This document shows positions 45,101 to 55,500 of a DNA stretch of 64,000 nt, one piece after another. Both the position numbers and the translations under genes were made by a program. Numbering within the stretch: the stretch's first letter is position 1; every line of letters begins with the position of its first letter. The notes under the pieces were generated by a model. The model had not been told where the DNA came from. It saw nothing but the letters and a program-made list of their open reading frames with translations, and ran no database searches. Source of the stretch: Rheum nobile (Eukaryota > Streptophyta > Magnoliopsida > Caryophyllales > Polygonaceae); the NCBI GenBank assembly GCA_027886185.1, contig WOAB01000589.1, positions 8,065,001-8,129,000 on the forward strand. The letters are read 5' to 3'.

Positions 45101-48100
45101 TTGCTGCTATATGTTGATGACATGCTGATAGCAGGCTCGAGTGATCGAGAAGTGAGCAAGTTGAAGGAGCAGTTGTCTGAACGGTTTGCTATGAAGGACC
45201 TTGGAGAGGCTAAGCAGATTCTGGGTATGCGGATTGATCGAGATAGGAAGGCTGGAATTTTGTATCTGTCGCAGGCTGAGTATATCAAGAAGGTCTTGAA
45301 GAGATTCAGTATGCAGGATGCGAAGCCAGCCAAAGTTCCTTTGGGTAGCCATTTCAAGCTATCTAATAGGGACTCACCTAAGAGCGAAGAAGAGCGTGCG
45401 CAGATGCAGAGGACTACATATGCTTCAGCGATTGGCAGTTTAATGTATGCAATGGTGTGTACAAGGCCAGACATTGCACATGCAGTGGGAGTTGTTAGTC
45501 GCTTCATGGGGAACCCAGGGAAGGAGCATTGGGAAGCTGTGAAATGGATCCTTAGATACTTGAGAGGTACCGCAGAGCAAGCCTTGTGTTTTGAAGGCAA
45601 GGAAGTCGTGCTAACATGGTATGTGGATGCAGACTTGGCATCAAGTGACCTCGACAAGAGAAGGAGTACAACCGGGTATGTCTTTACATTGGGTGGTACT
45701 GCGGTCTCTTGGGCTTCTAAGCTGCAGAAAGTTGTAGCCTTGTCCACTGCAGAGGCTGAGTATGTTGCAGTGACTGAGGCTAGCAAGGAGATGGTATGGT
45801 TGCAGAATTTCTTGCGTGAATTGGGGAAGGAGCAGGGGGACAACATTCTATACAGTGATAGTCAGAGTGCCATCCACTTGGCGAAGAACCCAACATTTCA
45901 TTCGAGGACTAAGCACATAGAGTTGAAGTATCACTACATACGACATCTCTTGGAAAGAAAGGTCTTGCAGTTGATGAAGATTCGAGGAACTGAGAATCCT
46001 GCAGACATGCTGACTAAGGTTGTGACCTTAGAGAAGTTAAAGCTTTGTATGGCTTCAACTGGCCTTGGTAACTGAGTTGAAGGCCTGGCACTACTACCAG
46101 ATATGGGTTGATGAGGAGGAAGATTATGGTTGGATCAGTCTCCAGGTGGGAGATTGTTGGGTTATGGAGCCTGAAGCGTAAAGGAAGTACGCGTAAAGGC
46201 TCGCACGGTCACCGACACGGTTTGCAGAGAAGGCAACTGAGAGTTGCCGTCGGGTCGCGGTGGAACTGGACGCCCCGCGGTGGACGCCGGTTTTTTGGCA
46301 ACTGAGAGGAGCCGCCGCCCCGCGGTGGACGCAACTGAGAGTTGCCGCCGCGGTGGAACATGGGCCGATTTCGGGTGTTGCGTTTATGGGCTTTTCTAGG
46401 TCTTGTCCGTGTTGCTATTTAACCCTAGTTGTTCAATTGTAATCTTGAAAGTTGTCGTCGTCATTGTTATCACATTATTGAGAGAGAAATACCCTGGCTT
46501 GGTAGTGCCCCCAGACGTAGTCAATTCTTGACGAACTGGGTTAACAATTCTTGTGTTCTTTGCTTTGTTTTCTATTCATTACCGCCTTCGAATCCTAACA
46601 CATGATGGTTTTAATACTTAAGCAATGGAGTCTTAATTTAGTGAAGAGATTGCAACTTACATCTACACTGGCCAATCAAAATTGTGGTGTCAATATGAAC
46701 AGAAGTTGATATAGTAAAAACACGGATTAATTCCTAGTGTAAGAGAACAATAGTTAAAACTGATTTACCTGAGATAAATGCTCTTTATCCCCGGGGAAAG
46801 CCTTGTTTAGCACTGCGTCGTTTGCCTAAGCAATTTAAACAAGTATATGAATTGAGCCCTTTTTTTTCTGGACAAGATGTAAAATCTTGAAATGACAAGG
46901 AGTTAGGAAGATGGAGCAAAAGGATCACCTTAAGTTCCTTGAACCTTTCACCCAACGGCCGAAGCCCTTTAAGAATGGTGCGAGCTAAGAATTCACTTGT
47001 TTTAGCACTCCTAAAAAAGCTATGCTTGAGCAGCTTATCTGTAGTAGGGCGTTGCTTTGGATCTTTCTTCAAGCAAGCAGCTACCAAATCTTTGAAAGAC
47101 TGCATAAACAAGTAGAGAAAATATTAAATTACTCAAGATACCCACACCAATGGAAAAACACACACAGATGAGACAAATAATTTTACAAGAAAATATAACC
47201 TTTGAGAATTTCTTATCTCTTTCATAGTCAAGAAGAGGGGGTGCATTTTGCAAAGTCATTAGGAAAACCTACCAATTCCAACAACACAAATTTACAAGAG
47301 GTGAGCAGAAACAGAGCAATAACAAGATAAGTCTTTTTTTTTTTTCCAGCACTCTTAATAAATAAAAATACCTTGACAGGAGGAAACTTGGAAAAAGGGG
47401 CATGACCATGAGCAAGTTCAAGTGCCGTTATGCCAAATGACCATATATCTACCCTGTTGCCAACCAAATTATTAATCTCACTCTGTAACTGAGGCGTAAC
47501 AATTTGATTATAATACCCAAAAGTAATACTCAATCCGTAACAAGTGTGCATATGAACACGGAGTATAAATTATATTGGCATAAGAAATAGTCAATCAACT
47601 AGCTCTTGCATGAACATCGAAAGGCTAACTTATATCTATAGTCCCTACACATTATAATAACTTACATATGAGCTACTGAATTATGAGATTTGACTCCAAT
47701 ATTAGTTTTAAGTACTAATTTGTAATTTTCTCCATTGTATTAAGACTTGAGTGGACCAAATGAAAGTCCAAATCAAAGTTAGGAGCTTGTTTGTAACTTT
47801 TTCTAGAGTTGAGATACTGTAAATTTTATATATCCAACAGCCAACTATGATGTAGGCAATCAGCAGTTACCTAGAATCATAGTAGGGCACCTGTTGCACG
47901 ACTTCAGGAGCCATCCTGCGTACAAAAAACAACATAAAATCAAGCACTGAAATTTCATAATTTATGCCAACTGAAGAAAGCAATATGGCAGGGTAACTTT
48001 TTGGACTACCAGTTGAGAAAGCGATGGTAGAGATAATGCCCTAGGTTTAAAATCATATATAGTAGGGCGACTTTTTAAGCTTTTTTTTTTGTGATCAAAA

Positions 48101-49009
48101 TATTGATGAAGCACTGAGGACTCCTTCGAGTTTTAACAGAGGCTCCACAATAAATTGAACCTTGCAAATGAGGATGTGCAACCGGCCTTCAATAACACAA
48201 TCAAGATGCAATTAATTGATTCTGATTTCTGAAGAAGAAGATATTACCAGCATGGAGTTCCAACAAAGGTATTTCGAGCTCGGTGCCTGTCCCCTGTGTC
48301 AAACATACATGCTGATACGCCGAAGTCTGCTAATTTGACAGTGCCATTTGAGTCGAGTAATATATTTCCAGCCTGCAATGAGGAACACAATTATTTGTTT
48401 TGTTGATCCCTAAACTAAACTCTGGGTTTACTTGCGTTAACATTCCTTGTGTCTAGAGGTCGTTGGTTGTCACATTATTAGTATCTGACCTTAACATCTC
48501 TGTGGATATGGCCGTGCGCATGGAGATAATCAAGCGCCATAAGAGCTTCGTGGAGCAATGTGGCAATTACGGACTCTTCAAAGCCTTCTGGATAACGAGT
48601 TTTCATAATGTGAAGGCAAGACCCTCCGGCCAAATAAGGCATGACCACCCAGAGGCTTTGTCCTGCCGTGAAGGAGCAAAGAGCCCTAAGAACTTTAGGA
48701 TGGTCAATCAAGCTCATCGTATGCACTTCTCGGCGGATGTCATCCTACCCATTTTCATTTTGAAGAGGTCATTCAGGTTACAAGAGCAAAGGTCACATTG
48801 AAAGGTACAGATCGAAGAGCATTACAAAAAACACAACATACCAAGTCATTCCTGCACTTCTCCAAATCAACAACTTTAATAGCAACTATCTCATTCAAAG
48901 GAATACAGAGAGCTCTGTACACAGTAGCACTCATACCTTCTCCAATTGCCTCATACAACTTGTAATCTCTCACACCCACAGGGTATCTTATGTACGCCAG
49001 ATGCTCCAT
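39199..49009 (-). CDS. STE20/SPS1-family serine/threonine protein kinase (BLUS1-like), 18 exons
   Basis: Exons (minus strand): 49009-48842, 48744-48490, 48372-48248, 47915-47871, 47453-47372, 47268-47200, 47099-46929, 46825-46769, 41532-41464, 41278-41186, 41108-41035, 40935-40737, 40662-40585, 40504-40462, 40375-40329, 39605-39544, 39452-39401, 39237-39199. All introns are GT-AG and phases join without a stop: 1728 nt, 575 aa. The kinase domain (residues ~15-280) has glycine loop IGEGMSATVY (23-32), VAIK Lys45, Glu62, HRDVKAGN (137-144), DFG (157-159) and GTPCWMAPE (179-187). It would phosphorylate Ser/Thr. The tail has GVSAWNFNLDDLKNQASL and GRFKVTS, hallmarks of plant SPS1/FRAY-like kinases, then a C-terminal coiled coil. 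Intron 8 holds copia G. Substrate unknown; BLUS1 relatives act in stomatal signalling. Confidence 0.92.
41689..42159 (+). repeat. 5' LTR of element G
   Basis: 471 bp. It contains GC-rich repeats of ccccgcg(g/a)tggacg and gcaactgagag. The 3' LTR lacks about 25 bp of this repeated part, probably slippage or recombination between repeats. Confidence 0.9.
42162..42173 (+). other. Primer-binding site of element G
   Basis: TGGTATCAGAGC two bases after the 5' LTR, complementary to initiator Met-tRNA. Confidence 0.8.
42191..46075 (+). pseudogene. Element G gag-pol polyprotein with five in-frame stops
   Basis: Start ATG 42191 (MGSGKSPVEKFDGTDFG). The single frame to 46075 would give about 1294 codons, the usual copia length. 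Stops: TAA 42434, TGA 43316, TAG 43556, TAG 43763, TAG 44621. Gag: FWKMQIEDYLYGKDLYLPL, knuckle CWNCDENGHYKSEC. Protease WVLDSGASFHS. Pre-integrase DLWHCRLGHMSQKGIKVL. Integrase LIHSDLWGPAPVTSLGG, CLRSDNGGEYELREF, GTPQENGVAERMNRTL. RT YKARLVVKGFQQKYGIDY, LLLYVDDMLIAGSS. RNase H YVDADLASSDLDKRRSTTGY, ALSTAEAEYVAVTEAS, SDSQSAIHLAKNPTFHSRTK. All catalytic residues I can see are kept; only stops inactivate it. Confidence 0.9.
46155..46600 (+). repeat. 3' LTR of element G
   Basis: 446 bp, same ends as the 5' LTR. The CATGA duplication follows immediately. Confidence 0.9.
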
Positions 49010-49020
49010 GCTTCCTTCTC

Positions 49021-49038
49021 TTATCTCACAACTAACAT
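49021..49038 (-). other. Short upstream ORF in the kinase leader
   Basis: ATG TTA GTT GTG AGA TAA, five codons, ends 11 bases before the kinase start codon. It would be present in the mature mRNA if the predicted leader splice is right. It may lower kinase translation; this is inference. Confidence 0.4.
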
Positions 49039-49666
49039 CCTCTTTGCTTTCCTCTGTAATTACGGATCATAAAGCATAGCTTGATCCACATCTCTTACAT
49101 ACACATCCAACGGGTGCATGTAACACACAAGGCCGGCCTTGGAGATAGAGGAAACACAAGTACAAGAATGTTTCAGCTTCTGCAGCACCAAAGATATGTC
49201 AAATGTTGCACCACTCAACATTTCATTCTCTTATGGCTTCTCTTTCAAAATTAACTAGAGCAAACATTAATCTACATAAATACTAGAAACATACAACTGA
49301 AAACGAACTCAACTTGAAAATAAAATCGATCCTAGATGTTGTATTAACACACAAGCAACATAATTATGAAGCAAACATTACACTTATAATACAAGAGCAC
49401 ATGCTCTCATATGCTAAGAAAAGAACCATATTCAGAACTTTCCCAGTAAATATGGAGAATCTAATTCTCCACATTGTAATAGCTTTCATTGGGCACAATT
49501 TCACAGGATAATTTACATTTCTTACATCCTGTAACATGAACACGTACAACACATAACAAACAAAAACGAGCATCATGAATGATCATCATCATAATCAAAA
49601 CCCAAAACATCAAACCCCAATTGGCCAACTTTGACTCCATCCACATTACCAAAACATCCATCAAAT

Positions 49667-49911
49667 AACCATCCCTGGATGGCTCAACTGGTTCCGAGGC
49701 CGTGCTTGGACAGTAAAACTGTCAAGAGGTCCCCAATTCGAGTCTTGAGGGGGGTGACCACTGCTTACTTAAACCTATAGAGGCCTCCGTGCAAACGAAA
49801 CGTTACGTCCGTGTAACGGGGTCTTATCGGACACTGCTCCGAGAATGGGCAGCCCACGTGAGACTAGTCGGGGCCACTTAGTGGGCCCGGAACTCACGCA
49901 AATTCAAAACA
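49667..49911 (+). mobile_element. tRNA-derived SINE in the kinase 5' UTR intron
   Basis: 245 bp between exact 16-bp direct repeats AAAACATCCATCAAAT (49651-49666 and 49912-49927). A pol III A box TGGCTCAACTGG (49680-49691) and B box attcgagtct (about 49736-49745) lie 50 bases apart. The body is followed by a short A-rich 3' end (aaattcaaaaca). It is antisense to the kinase gene. Confidence 0.85.
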
Positions 49912-50039
49912 AAAACATCCATCAAATTGATCTCTTCCACACCCCATAAGATATAAATGCCAACTCACTTAAATCAAGCCCAGATGAAACCCCACCAAAC
50001 TCATTAATAAAGAGAAAAGGATAATCACAAAGAAATTAA

Positions 50040-50625
50040 GGCCCCGTTTGTTTTAAATTGCGGAAACGATAAAGGAAATGAAATGAATCTAGTCTAATGT
50101 GTCATTATTCATTGATCAAAATGATTAAAATCGTTTCCTTTCCCCTTCACTTGGCACTATGATAAAGGTATTTGTATATCCAATACAAGGGTGGGTTATA
50201 CTTGCGGTTAGTTAAGTAAATGACCATTTGACAAACCTTTTTTTTAAACTAATGGACCCTTAGCAAAAATGGACCCCTCTCCCTAAACCCTACTCCCTAC
50301 CCCGTAAACCCTACCCCTTAAACCCTAAACCCTAAACCCAAAAAACAATATTTTAGAGAGAGAAAAAACAAAGAAGAGGAAGGAAAAATAATAATAAAAT
50401 AAGCTAGTAGGGGTAGAAAAAATACATAAAAACTAGTAGGGGTCTCTTTTATTAATTGAAAACTTCTAAAGGGTTAATGAGCCCAAAATCCTCTTGTACT
50501 TGACACACAAATTTTAGAGTCCAAAGTCGAAATAAATTTTTTTGATCAATGTATTATATGTCAAAGTGGACTAGATTCGTTTCCTTTCCATTACCGTTTC
50601 CACAAGCTTAAACCAAACAAGCCCT
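50040..50625. mobile_element. Tourist-like (PIF/Harbinger) MITE
   Basis: 586 bp, flanked by TAA (50037-50039 and 50626-50628). Long imperfect inverted termini: left ggccccgtttgttttaa and later aatgaatctagtc; right, reversed, gggcttgtttggtttaa and later aacgaatctagtc. The GGxCxxGTTTG end with a 3-bp TAA duplication fits Tourist. No coding capacity. It lies in the kinase 5' UTR intron. Confidence 0.75.
50281..50339 (+). repeat. Short interstitial telomere-like repeat
   Basis: ccctaaacc units, three perfect at the right end and several degenerate ones before, match the plant telomere repeat (CCCTAAA)n. They lie inside the Tourist-like MITE. Confidence 0.7.
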
Positions 50626-50800
50626 AAGCAGGGAATCAGTTAAATTAATAGCAGAAGTTTAGAAGAGAAGTGCACCTTTTGTGTGTGTTGAAGCTGATCA
50701 GAAGCCCGCAGAAGAAGATGGAAGTTGAGAGAAAGATGAAGAAATCAGAGAAACACAACTTAAGATTGGATCGATGAAGAGAGAGATGGTGGACAATTAA

Positions 50801-51266
50801 GGAGGATTTTTAATTTTGAGGGTGGGTTTGAGTACTCTTCTCGTGAAAGTGTGTTTCTTTTTGCCTGTTCATGAGGAATGACGTGGACTGCCAAAAGTTG
50901 GGTTTCGGCCGTTTGGAGGTGGTTGCGTTGATGATGGAGATAGGAGATCTCTACAGACTATACCATACGCTGCGTTTTGTTTGGTCCCACCATCAATTCG
51001 CGTCGTTTTACCGCCTCTGACAACCGAAAATCATGTATCGGTTGGTTTGAGGGCCATCAACGTGGCATGAACATAAAATTAATAAAAATATATATTGGAG
51101 CAAGAAGACAAGTTGATGAAGGAACGAGGATGACAATTGACAATACAAGTATTACAAGAGTACAACGTGGTAAGTTCTCCAGAGTTGAGATTCAAACTCT
51201 CCATTTTCGGTTTTGATATGAGCCGGCCTCTTTAAAGCCACTTATCGATTTACGTGGGTGGGTAGT
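50801..51266. other. Kinase upstream region / intergenic
   Basis: Probable kinase promoter at the left (minus-strand gene). No other gene or repeat recognised. The right edge abuts the LTR of element H; the 5-bp sequence there is GTAGT (51262-51266). Confidence 0.4.
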
Positions 51267-52106
51267 TGTAGGATCGCACGTGTTAAAAATCAAAGAGAAT
51301 TGAGAGTTCAGTTTCAAGACCAGTTCAAGACACCGGCTAGTTCGAGACTAGTTTCTTAGAGTGAGAACTTTTCATAACCAACTAGTTATTCAGGATAAAA
51401 TCCACTACATCTCTTTCAAAAAGGTTTCAAAGTCTACTTCTTTTATTCAAGCTTCGATTATAATCAACTAGAATAGAACACACAAATTGAGACTTAAGAC
51501 ACACTTAAGACTCTCTACTTAGTTCGACCTAATCGAGCACAAAAGCAAGTGACTTACACAATTCTTCTCACAAGAACAAGCTCTGTTTTCTTCACCTTCA
51601 ACAATGAGTGAATGCGTAAAAGTTGAGAGAGTTTGATTACTTTATTTATACATAACAACTGTATAGAATCAAGATCTACAACTGGTTGATATGCACAAAT
51701 AAAATAACAAAAAAGAATTCGAAAAAGATAACATTTATTACCAAATATTATCCTTTACGATTTTACATGTTTTGTTTCCATAAAAGATATACAAATAATC
51801 CCTAAAGATATATGGAAACACGGATATCTTAATCTTCTCTCTCTAAGAAAAGATCTACCCTAAACTACCAGCCGTTGTTCTTCAAATCTCTTTCCGGTTA
51901 GCGCGGCTTTGTTATTCTTCAATTCCTGTGCCAGTTCCCAATTCTGGCGTCCTGGTCTCTGTCTTGCATTTTCAATTCCTGAGTTCCCTATTCTACTACA
52001 CATATGGAAATATTAATAGCAAAGTGTTTGTTATCGTCAAAACTAGGAAAACTGAAGGAGGGAACTTTCAAGGAAACTGGAGTTCCTGAAAGTTCACATC
52101 CTAACA
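51267..52106 (-). repeat. 3' LTR of element H
   Basis: About 840 bp. On the minus strand it starts TGTTAGGATGTGAAC directly after a purine tract and ends near GATCCTACA. The far boundary is inferred from the TG...CA rule only, as no partner LTR is in the window. Confidence 0.6.
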
Positions 52107-52345
52107 ATTTCCCCATTTTTGATGATGACAAACAAGTAGAACCTGGCATATCTAAAATAGGCATGATTGATATGAGGAAAACAAACAAAGCTAGATGTAG
52201 AATGATCATTAGTGAATTGTATATTCCCCATTAACATATAACATGGTTCCTAAATTCCCCCTTAAGAGAACAACCAGTTCAGAGTTCCTTTCATCCTATT
52301 AGTTCCAGATTGCAGAGTTCATTCCCCCTTTGGACATCATCGAAA
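52107..52345 (-). other. Multiple polypurine tracts of element H
   Basis: On the minus strand: AAAGGGGGAA (about 52330-52340), TTAAGGGGGAATT (about 52255), and AAAAATGGGGAAAT directly before the LTR. Several tracts between the last ORF and the 3' LTR are a recognised feature of Sireviruses. Confidence 0.5.
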
Positions 52346-52557
52346 AGAAACAGTTAGATGATAAACAGAGAGAATTTAGAGTGAATCAAATACTTAACAA
52401 CGCAAGGAAAACAAAATATTTCATCAAACATAATAGGAACAGAGAGAACATATAACAAAAGATAGCACTCAGAGACACACAAAAGAGGATAATAATATGG
52501 AAGAGGGATCCTAGGGAACTAAGGTTCCGTGTCAGCTGAGTAGGGAACTAAATAAAA

Positions 52558-54159
52558 CTACTCATGGGCCTTTGCTGCTTCCTCAACGACTTTCCTGTCG
52601 ACCAACCTTGCAATTTCCTTCGCTAGAGCAGCAGAGGTCTTCCATAACTCCACCACCATCTCATTGGTGAAGTTGCTACCCTTCTCAACAGCAGACGCGA
52701 CATTGTTGAATCCATCAACCAAGGCATGCTCAATTCGCCCCATGCTCTCCAGAATCACATGAGTGTCAAGGACCAAGCATGGTTCTGATGGACCTGGCTG
52801 GGTTTCCTCCTTTTCTTTCTCTTCATCAGACTCCTCATCCACATGAGCCTTATGCATTAGCCGCCCAACAGTGGTCATGGTTAGGAATCGAGAAAAATGA
52901 GTTTCCTCAACACCAGTCGGATAGAGACCAAGGCGACATAGAAGTTTCTTGACCAAGTGTGGATAAGGGAGAGCATGAGTAGAGTGGGCCTTACAATACT
53001 GCATGTAACCTAGGGTAATGCGGGAAAGATCGATGGGAACTCCCAGAATCAGCTTTTCCATCAAAACTGCATCGCCAACCAACACTGTATCGCGCTTCTT
53101 CTAGTGGGGGATGATGTTCTTGATCAAGAAAGTGTGGAGCAACTTCTTGTCCAGACGTAGAAACTTGGTAAGCATGGAACCCTTAGTAGGAGGGGAACCG
53201 TCAAACACAGTATTCAGGATGGCCTGTTTGCACTTTGGAGACCAGTTCTGTTTGACGATGACACCAAAACCTTCACCAATAGGAACTTCTAAGACGGAAC
53301 CGATAACAGCAACAGAAAGCGGGATAAGATTACCTCCCCAGGTGAGAATAGCATCATTTGCAGGTTTATCATCCTTTGCAGGTACAAACTCCATGTTTTG
53401 ATAGAAGAGACGGACAAGATCTTCGTTGACGGCGAAAGGCTCCACAATTATGCTATCCCACCCTTGAAGTTGTAACAAAGAGTGAGCAGAGGAGATGAGA
53501 TCATCGTCGGTAGAACCCCAAAACTCTTGTCCAATGATCAACGGTTCCAAGATGCGCCGGGAAGCGAGAGCTGGAGCCACGACAAAGGGAACCGAAGAGA
53601 TAGACGTCACTGTCTTGGTTTGGGGCTTCTTCCCCTTGTCTGTCTTGGCCGTCTTGGCTTTCTTGGCCTTGGGAGCCTCCTCTATTTGAAGTAAAGAGAC
53701 ACCTTGAGTCCCTTTGGCAGCACGTCTCTTGACTCGACCGGCCACCGATTGAGAGTCTTCGGGCAGTTTGAATGATGCTGGAGGCGTTGGGAGCAGTTCC
53801 ACGTTGATGCGCTCAATCCCCTGGGAAGGAGAGGAGTGATGGGAACCCTCCTTAGTCGGAGTGGGGGAGTTGTGCTTTGAGGGCGTGTGCTCCGATGAGG
53901 CCGATTGGAAGGGCTTCTCTTCTGGGACAGATGGGGGGACAAACTTAGCGGGTTCCTCCACCGTCGTCGGCGCCACTGATGAGGCCTTGACAGGGGAAGG
54001 CGCCTGAGAAGAGGAAGTGGTGGCTTTCTGCTTTCGGTAGGCAACCAACATCGCAAGCTCATTGGCGGGAAGGTTTCTGAGTTCGGAATCCATGCGAGCA
54101 AGTGGAGAAATTTGAGAAATTTGAGAGTTGAGAGCACGACAGAATCTTGTGAGAGGCAA
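52558..54159 (-). pseudogene. Element H extra ORF ('putative plant transposon protein'-like), one stop
   Basis: One frame of about 533 codons with a single in-frame stop (TAG 53101-53103, likely from CAG). Start could be Met 54159 or Met 54093 (MDSELRNLPANELAML). Residues ~25-200 are Ser/Pro-rich with a basic KAKKAKTAKTDKGKK stretch that could be a nuclear signal. The central fold has GWDSIIVEPFAVNEDLVRLF, RLFYQNMEFVPA, ILTWGGNLIPLSVAVIGSVL, consistent with the plant transposon-protein family often found beside retroelements. No membrane segment, so a classical envelope protein is unlikely. Acidic tail (DEESDEEKEKEE) and terminal helix. Function unknown. Confidence 0.65.
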
Positions 54160-54233
54160 AGAGAGTTTGAAGTCGGTGCCGAATTAGGGTTGTACTCGCT
54201 GCCTTTTATAGTTTCTGAGCAAAATCTGTCCAA

Positions 54234-54986
54234 AAATAGCCGTTGCAGAATCTTCTCAAATAAGGGAACTCATATTATCCTCAAAGGGCCACAAGATGTT
54301 TTCGGCATTTAAGGGAACTCATAAATCTCCACAGAAATCTTCTTCCAAAAATATCACATCAATCGAATCCAAATCAGCCAGAAATCGCAGAGACTCAAAC
54401 GGCTAGAATCACAATAATTATCCTCGGGAAGCGGCGCAGAGTCAGCAGAATTTGAATTTTGGTCATTGAAGAGAAATTCCCAGTTCCTTTCCTCAATATT
54501 GACACGGAACCGGATGGATATGAGTACATTTTATGTAGGGAACCAAGCAACACTCAAGAAAAGTACATACCCATATCAAGAAAATCAGGTTGGCATTTTT
54601 GACACCACAAAGATAATTCCCAACTGTGGACTAAAGATGGATCATAAGGAATTATGCAATGTAGTCAGGCTTAGGACTGTTTATAGTCAATTATCATTTT
54701 GACTTATGATGATGGATAGATAAGATCAAATCGACTACTTTGAGGCCAACAAAGAGATGTAATCAAGGTCGAATCATATCATAAAATCATGAGATCATGC
54801 AAGAGTGTTAAGAACATGCTTTAGAAAAGATATTACAGGACATGCGAGGGCATCACAAGATCAAATATCATCAATATTGTCAATGAAATCATAGAAAAGA
54901 TCAAATCAAGGGAACTAGTAAAAGCAACTGGACTACTAGTTTAGGGAAATCATTCCTAGAAGTAACCTGAAGGACTCATAAGGTTC
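54234..54986. other. Element H spacer between pol and the extra ORF
   Basis: Noncoding. I see no ORF with recognisable motifs. Confidence 0.45.
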
Positions 54987-55154
54987 TCAATTTAATGCTT
55001 TGGTGAATATATCGGCAATTTGATCTTCAATCCTACAATGTTCTAGCAGAATGTTCCCTTTTTCAACATGATCACGCAAGAAATGATGCCTAATATCTAT
55101 ATGCTTGGTCCTAGTGTGATGCACATGATTCTTTGAGATGTTGATTGCACTAGT
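54987..55154 (-). pseudogene. Element H RNase H C-terminus
   Basis: 56 codons, TSAINISKNHVHHTRTKHID, then RHHFLRDHVEKGNILLEHCR, ending DQIADIFTKALN and a stop. This is the C-terminal part of copia RNase H, best matching Sirevirus-type wording. Truncated by element I exactly at the Thr codon preceding SAINIS. Confidence 0.8.
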
Positions 55155-55500
55155 TGATGTGACTATGCCCCATCAAGTACCACCTACAAGCAAGGCCTCC
55201 ACATTTCCCTACACAACAAGGCCTCCGAGTTCCCCAGACAATTCCCTGCCCAGCAAGGCCTCCACACTTTTGTCTGACTCTCCGAGTTCCCTAAACAGTT
55301 CCCTGCACAACAAGGTCTCCACAGTTCCTTCTGACCGTTCTCCTATCACCACACCTCCTGAGCTACCACCAAGGGCAATCACACGCGCTCGAGCCAATGA
55401 GGTTCAAGCCAAGCTCAAGAGGGGTCTCCTAAACCTTGGAGCGATGTGCCAAGACCTTGTGGGATCGATGACATTGCTTGTGACCCACATTTCCCTCTAA
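55155..55500 (+). pseudogene. Pol C-terminal tail encoded in the LTR of element I
   Basis: Open frame to the stop at 55500 with a Ser/Pro/Thr-rich part built on four degenerate repeats of a caaggcctccac unit, then PPRAITRARANEVQAKL. The TRARA-type tail is the same kind as in element B. In the 5' LTR it is not preceded by pol; in an intact 3' LTR it would end the polyprotein. Confidence 0.5.

Larger units (their letters stand above)
41689..46600 (+). mobile_element. Element G: Ty1/copia (Tork/Tnt1-like) in kinase intron 8
   Basis: LTRs 41689-42159 and 46155-46600 (TGTTGGGTTATGG...CCTAACA) are flanked by exact CATGA (41684-41688 and 46601-46605). Primer site TGGTATCAGAGC is at 42162-42173 and purine tract AGGTGGGAGAT at 46144-46154. 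One polyprotein frame spans 42191-46075 with five stops and no frameshift. It lies antisense to the kinase gene inside intron 8 and enlarges that intron from about 320 bp to 5236 bp. LTRs are near-identical apart from a short deletion, so insertion was fairly recent. Confidence 0.92.
49010..50800 (-). promoter_or_regulatory. Kinase 5' UTR: two exons split by a 1.6-kb intron
   Basis: A predicted leader exon ends at 50676 (CAAAAG|GTGCAC on the minus strand). The intron spans 50675-49054 and ends ATTACAG, and the second leader exon is 49053-49010, next to the start codon. The C/T-rich leader (tctctctcttcatcgatcc, about 50760) is typical of a plant 5' UTR; the transcription start is not determined. 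A CCACGTCA (ABRE/G-box-like) motif occurs near 50880 upstream. Splice sites are inferred from sequence only. Confidence 0.5.
51267..55154 (-). mobile_element. Element H: Sirevirus-like copia, 5' part lost
   Basis: Minus-strand copia represented by the end of RNase H, an additional ORF, several polypurine tracts and the 3' LTR. The order pol, extra ORF in the envelope position, multiple purine tracts, LTR is that of Sirevirus (SIRE1/Maximus) elements. Its pol is cut at 55154 by the LTR of element I. The rest of H is not found to the right, so it was deleted or lies outside the window. Confidence 0.72.

Noticed and set aside
45091..45846. 251-codon minus-strand open frame
   Set aside because: Antisense shadow of the reverse transcriptase/RNase H of copia G.
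48463..48801. Plus-strand 112-codon open frame
   Set aside because: Antisense of kinase exon 2.
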